This document shows, piece by piece, positions 21,742 to 22,154 of a stretch of 22,154 bases of DNA. Below the pieces are notes generated by a model. It searched no databases. It was not told the origin of the DNA and was given only the letters and a program-made list of their open reading frames with translations. The translations under genes were made by a program, and so were the position numbers. The DNA comes from a virus. Location: positions 1 to 22,154 of IMG/VR virus record IMGVR_UViG_3300032331_001408. One strand, given 5' to 3'. Position 1 is the stretch's first letter. Every line of letters begins with the position of its first letter.

Positions 21742-22154
21742 TTATTCAGGATCTGCTTCCCATTCTTCGCGCCAATCGTCGGATAGCTTCAAATAGATTG
21801 GCAGCCCGCGCTCAGGTTCAAACGCGCTGCGCAACCTGTCAGGCATGCGATCCCATGAGACATAGAGCGGACAGCCGCGCGGGTCGGGCTGGTGGTAGAT
21901 CTTGGCGCTGTCCCCATAGATCCAGCGCGCAATTCCAGCGGCTAGCTGCTCGACGTGTTCAACAGCTTCCTTTATGGCTTTGCTTTCGCCGACGTCACAT
22001 AGTATGCAATCGAAGCCATGCAGCTTATAGGCGCAATTTACAAGCGCTCTGAACGGCTCAGGCAATCGCGCTTTGATGATCGCGTGGTGTTCGTCCGTCC
22101 CGACAAACGCGGCAGGATCCTGCGCGATCAGCGCGCCCAGCGGTTCAAGCTTCT
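21742..22154 (-). CDS. Unidentified phage-type protein, 5' end outside window
   Basis: The frame is open to the window edge, so the N-terminus is missing; 136 residues are visible. A TTG at 22065 is internal and not the real start. Visible segments include PEPFRALVNCAYKLHGFDC, a helical KAIKEAVEHVEQLAAGIARW, and KIYHQPDPRGCPLYVSWDRM. The last resembles a DPRG-x-x-LY segment common in small hypothetical phage proteins. The C-terminus is acidic. Codon use is strongly G/C-ending (GCG, CTG, ATC), unlike the late genes to the left. No function can be given. Confidence 0.65.
   Translation of the reverse strand, partial: KLEPLGALIAQDPAAFVGTDEHHAIIKARLPEPFRALVNCAYKLHGFDCILCDVGESKAIKEAVEHVEQLAAGIARWIYGDSAKIYHQPDPRGCPLYVSWDRMPDRLRSAFEPERGLPIYLKLSDDWREEWEADPE

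Noticed and set aside
21798-22052. Plus-strand open frame of 84 codons in the G+C-rich part
   Set aside because: Antisense to the minus-strand gene that runs to the window edge and carries a phage-type DPRG segment; G+C-rich sequence makes such frames by chance.

Overview
The window is part of the genome of a tailed double-stranded DNA phage or prophage, or a phage contig from a metagenome. Almost all of it is one long leftward (minus-strand) late region with the gene order of a lambda-like siphovirus: small terminase, GpA-type large terminase, gpW-like joining protein, lambda-family portal, S49 head protease, scaffold, major capsid, neck proteins, tail tube, tail chaperone, tape measure, distal tail proteins, tail fibre, lysis genes. 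The host cannot be fixed from the sequence. The primase N-terminal signature and the style of several proteins recall phages and proviruses of Verrucomicrobiota/Planctomycetota; this is a weak inference. Most of the window has a moderate G+C content of roughly 40-45%, and several structural genes lack an obvious Shine-Dalgarno site. No integrase, repressor, tRNA, rRNA, CRISPR array or IS element was seen, so lifestyle is undetermined.

Layout, right to left along the late strand. 22154-21742 is the end of an unidentified G+C-rich gene closed by a strong terminator. 21690-21299 is a non-coding stretch with inverted and direct repeats and a sharp composition change. 21298-17212 holds small DNA-binding genes, terminase small subunit, an adenine methyltransferase and terminase large subunit. 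17051-14335 is gpW-like protein, portal and protease. 14311-12925 is scaffold and major capsid protein, closed by a strong terminator. 12832-11115 holds neck and tail-completion genes. 11086-5682 is the tail. 5643-1967 is the tail fibre and four small membrane proteins that look like a lysis cassette. The plus-strand gene at 1-1983 is a primase-helicase that converges on, and overlaps by 17 bases, the last lysis gene.

The most interesting signal is a 15-base motif, TTKGACWWWWGGCWA on the minus strand. It occurs five times, always in an intergenic gap, always pointing in the direction of transcription and just ahead of a start codon. Each copy opens one functional block: joining protein/portal, scaffold/capsid, neck, tail, fibre/lysis. 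Two copies directly follow a terminator-like hairpin. This looks like a modular late promoter or activator-site system, not recognisable as an ordinary sigma-70 promoter. The non-coding block at 21304-21593, bounded by a 10-base inverted repeat, is the second candidate for an undescribed control or replication element.
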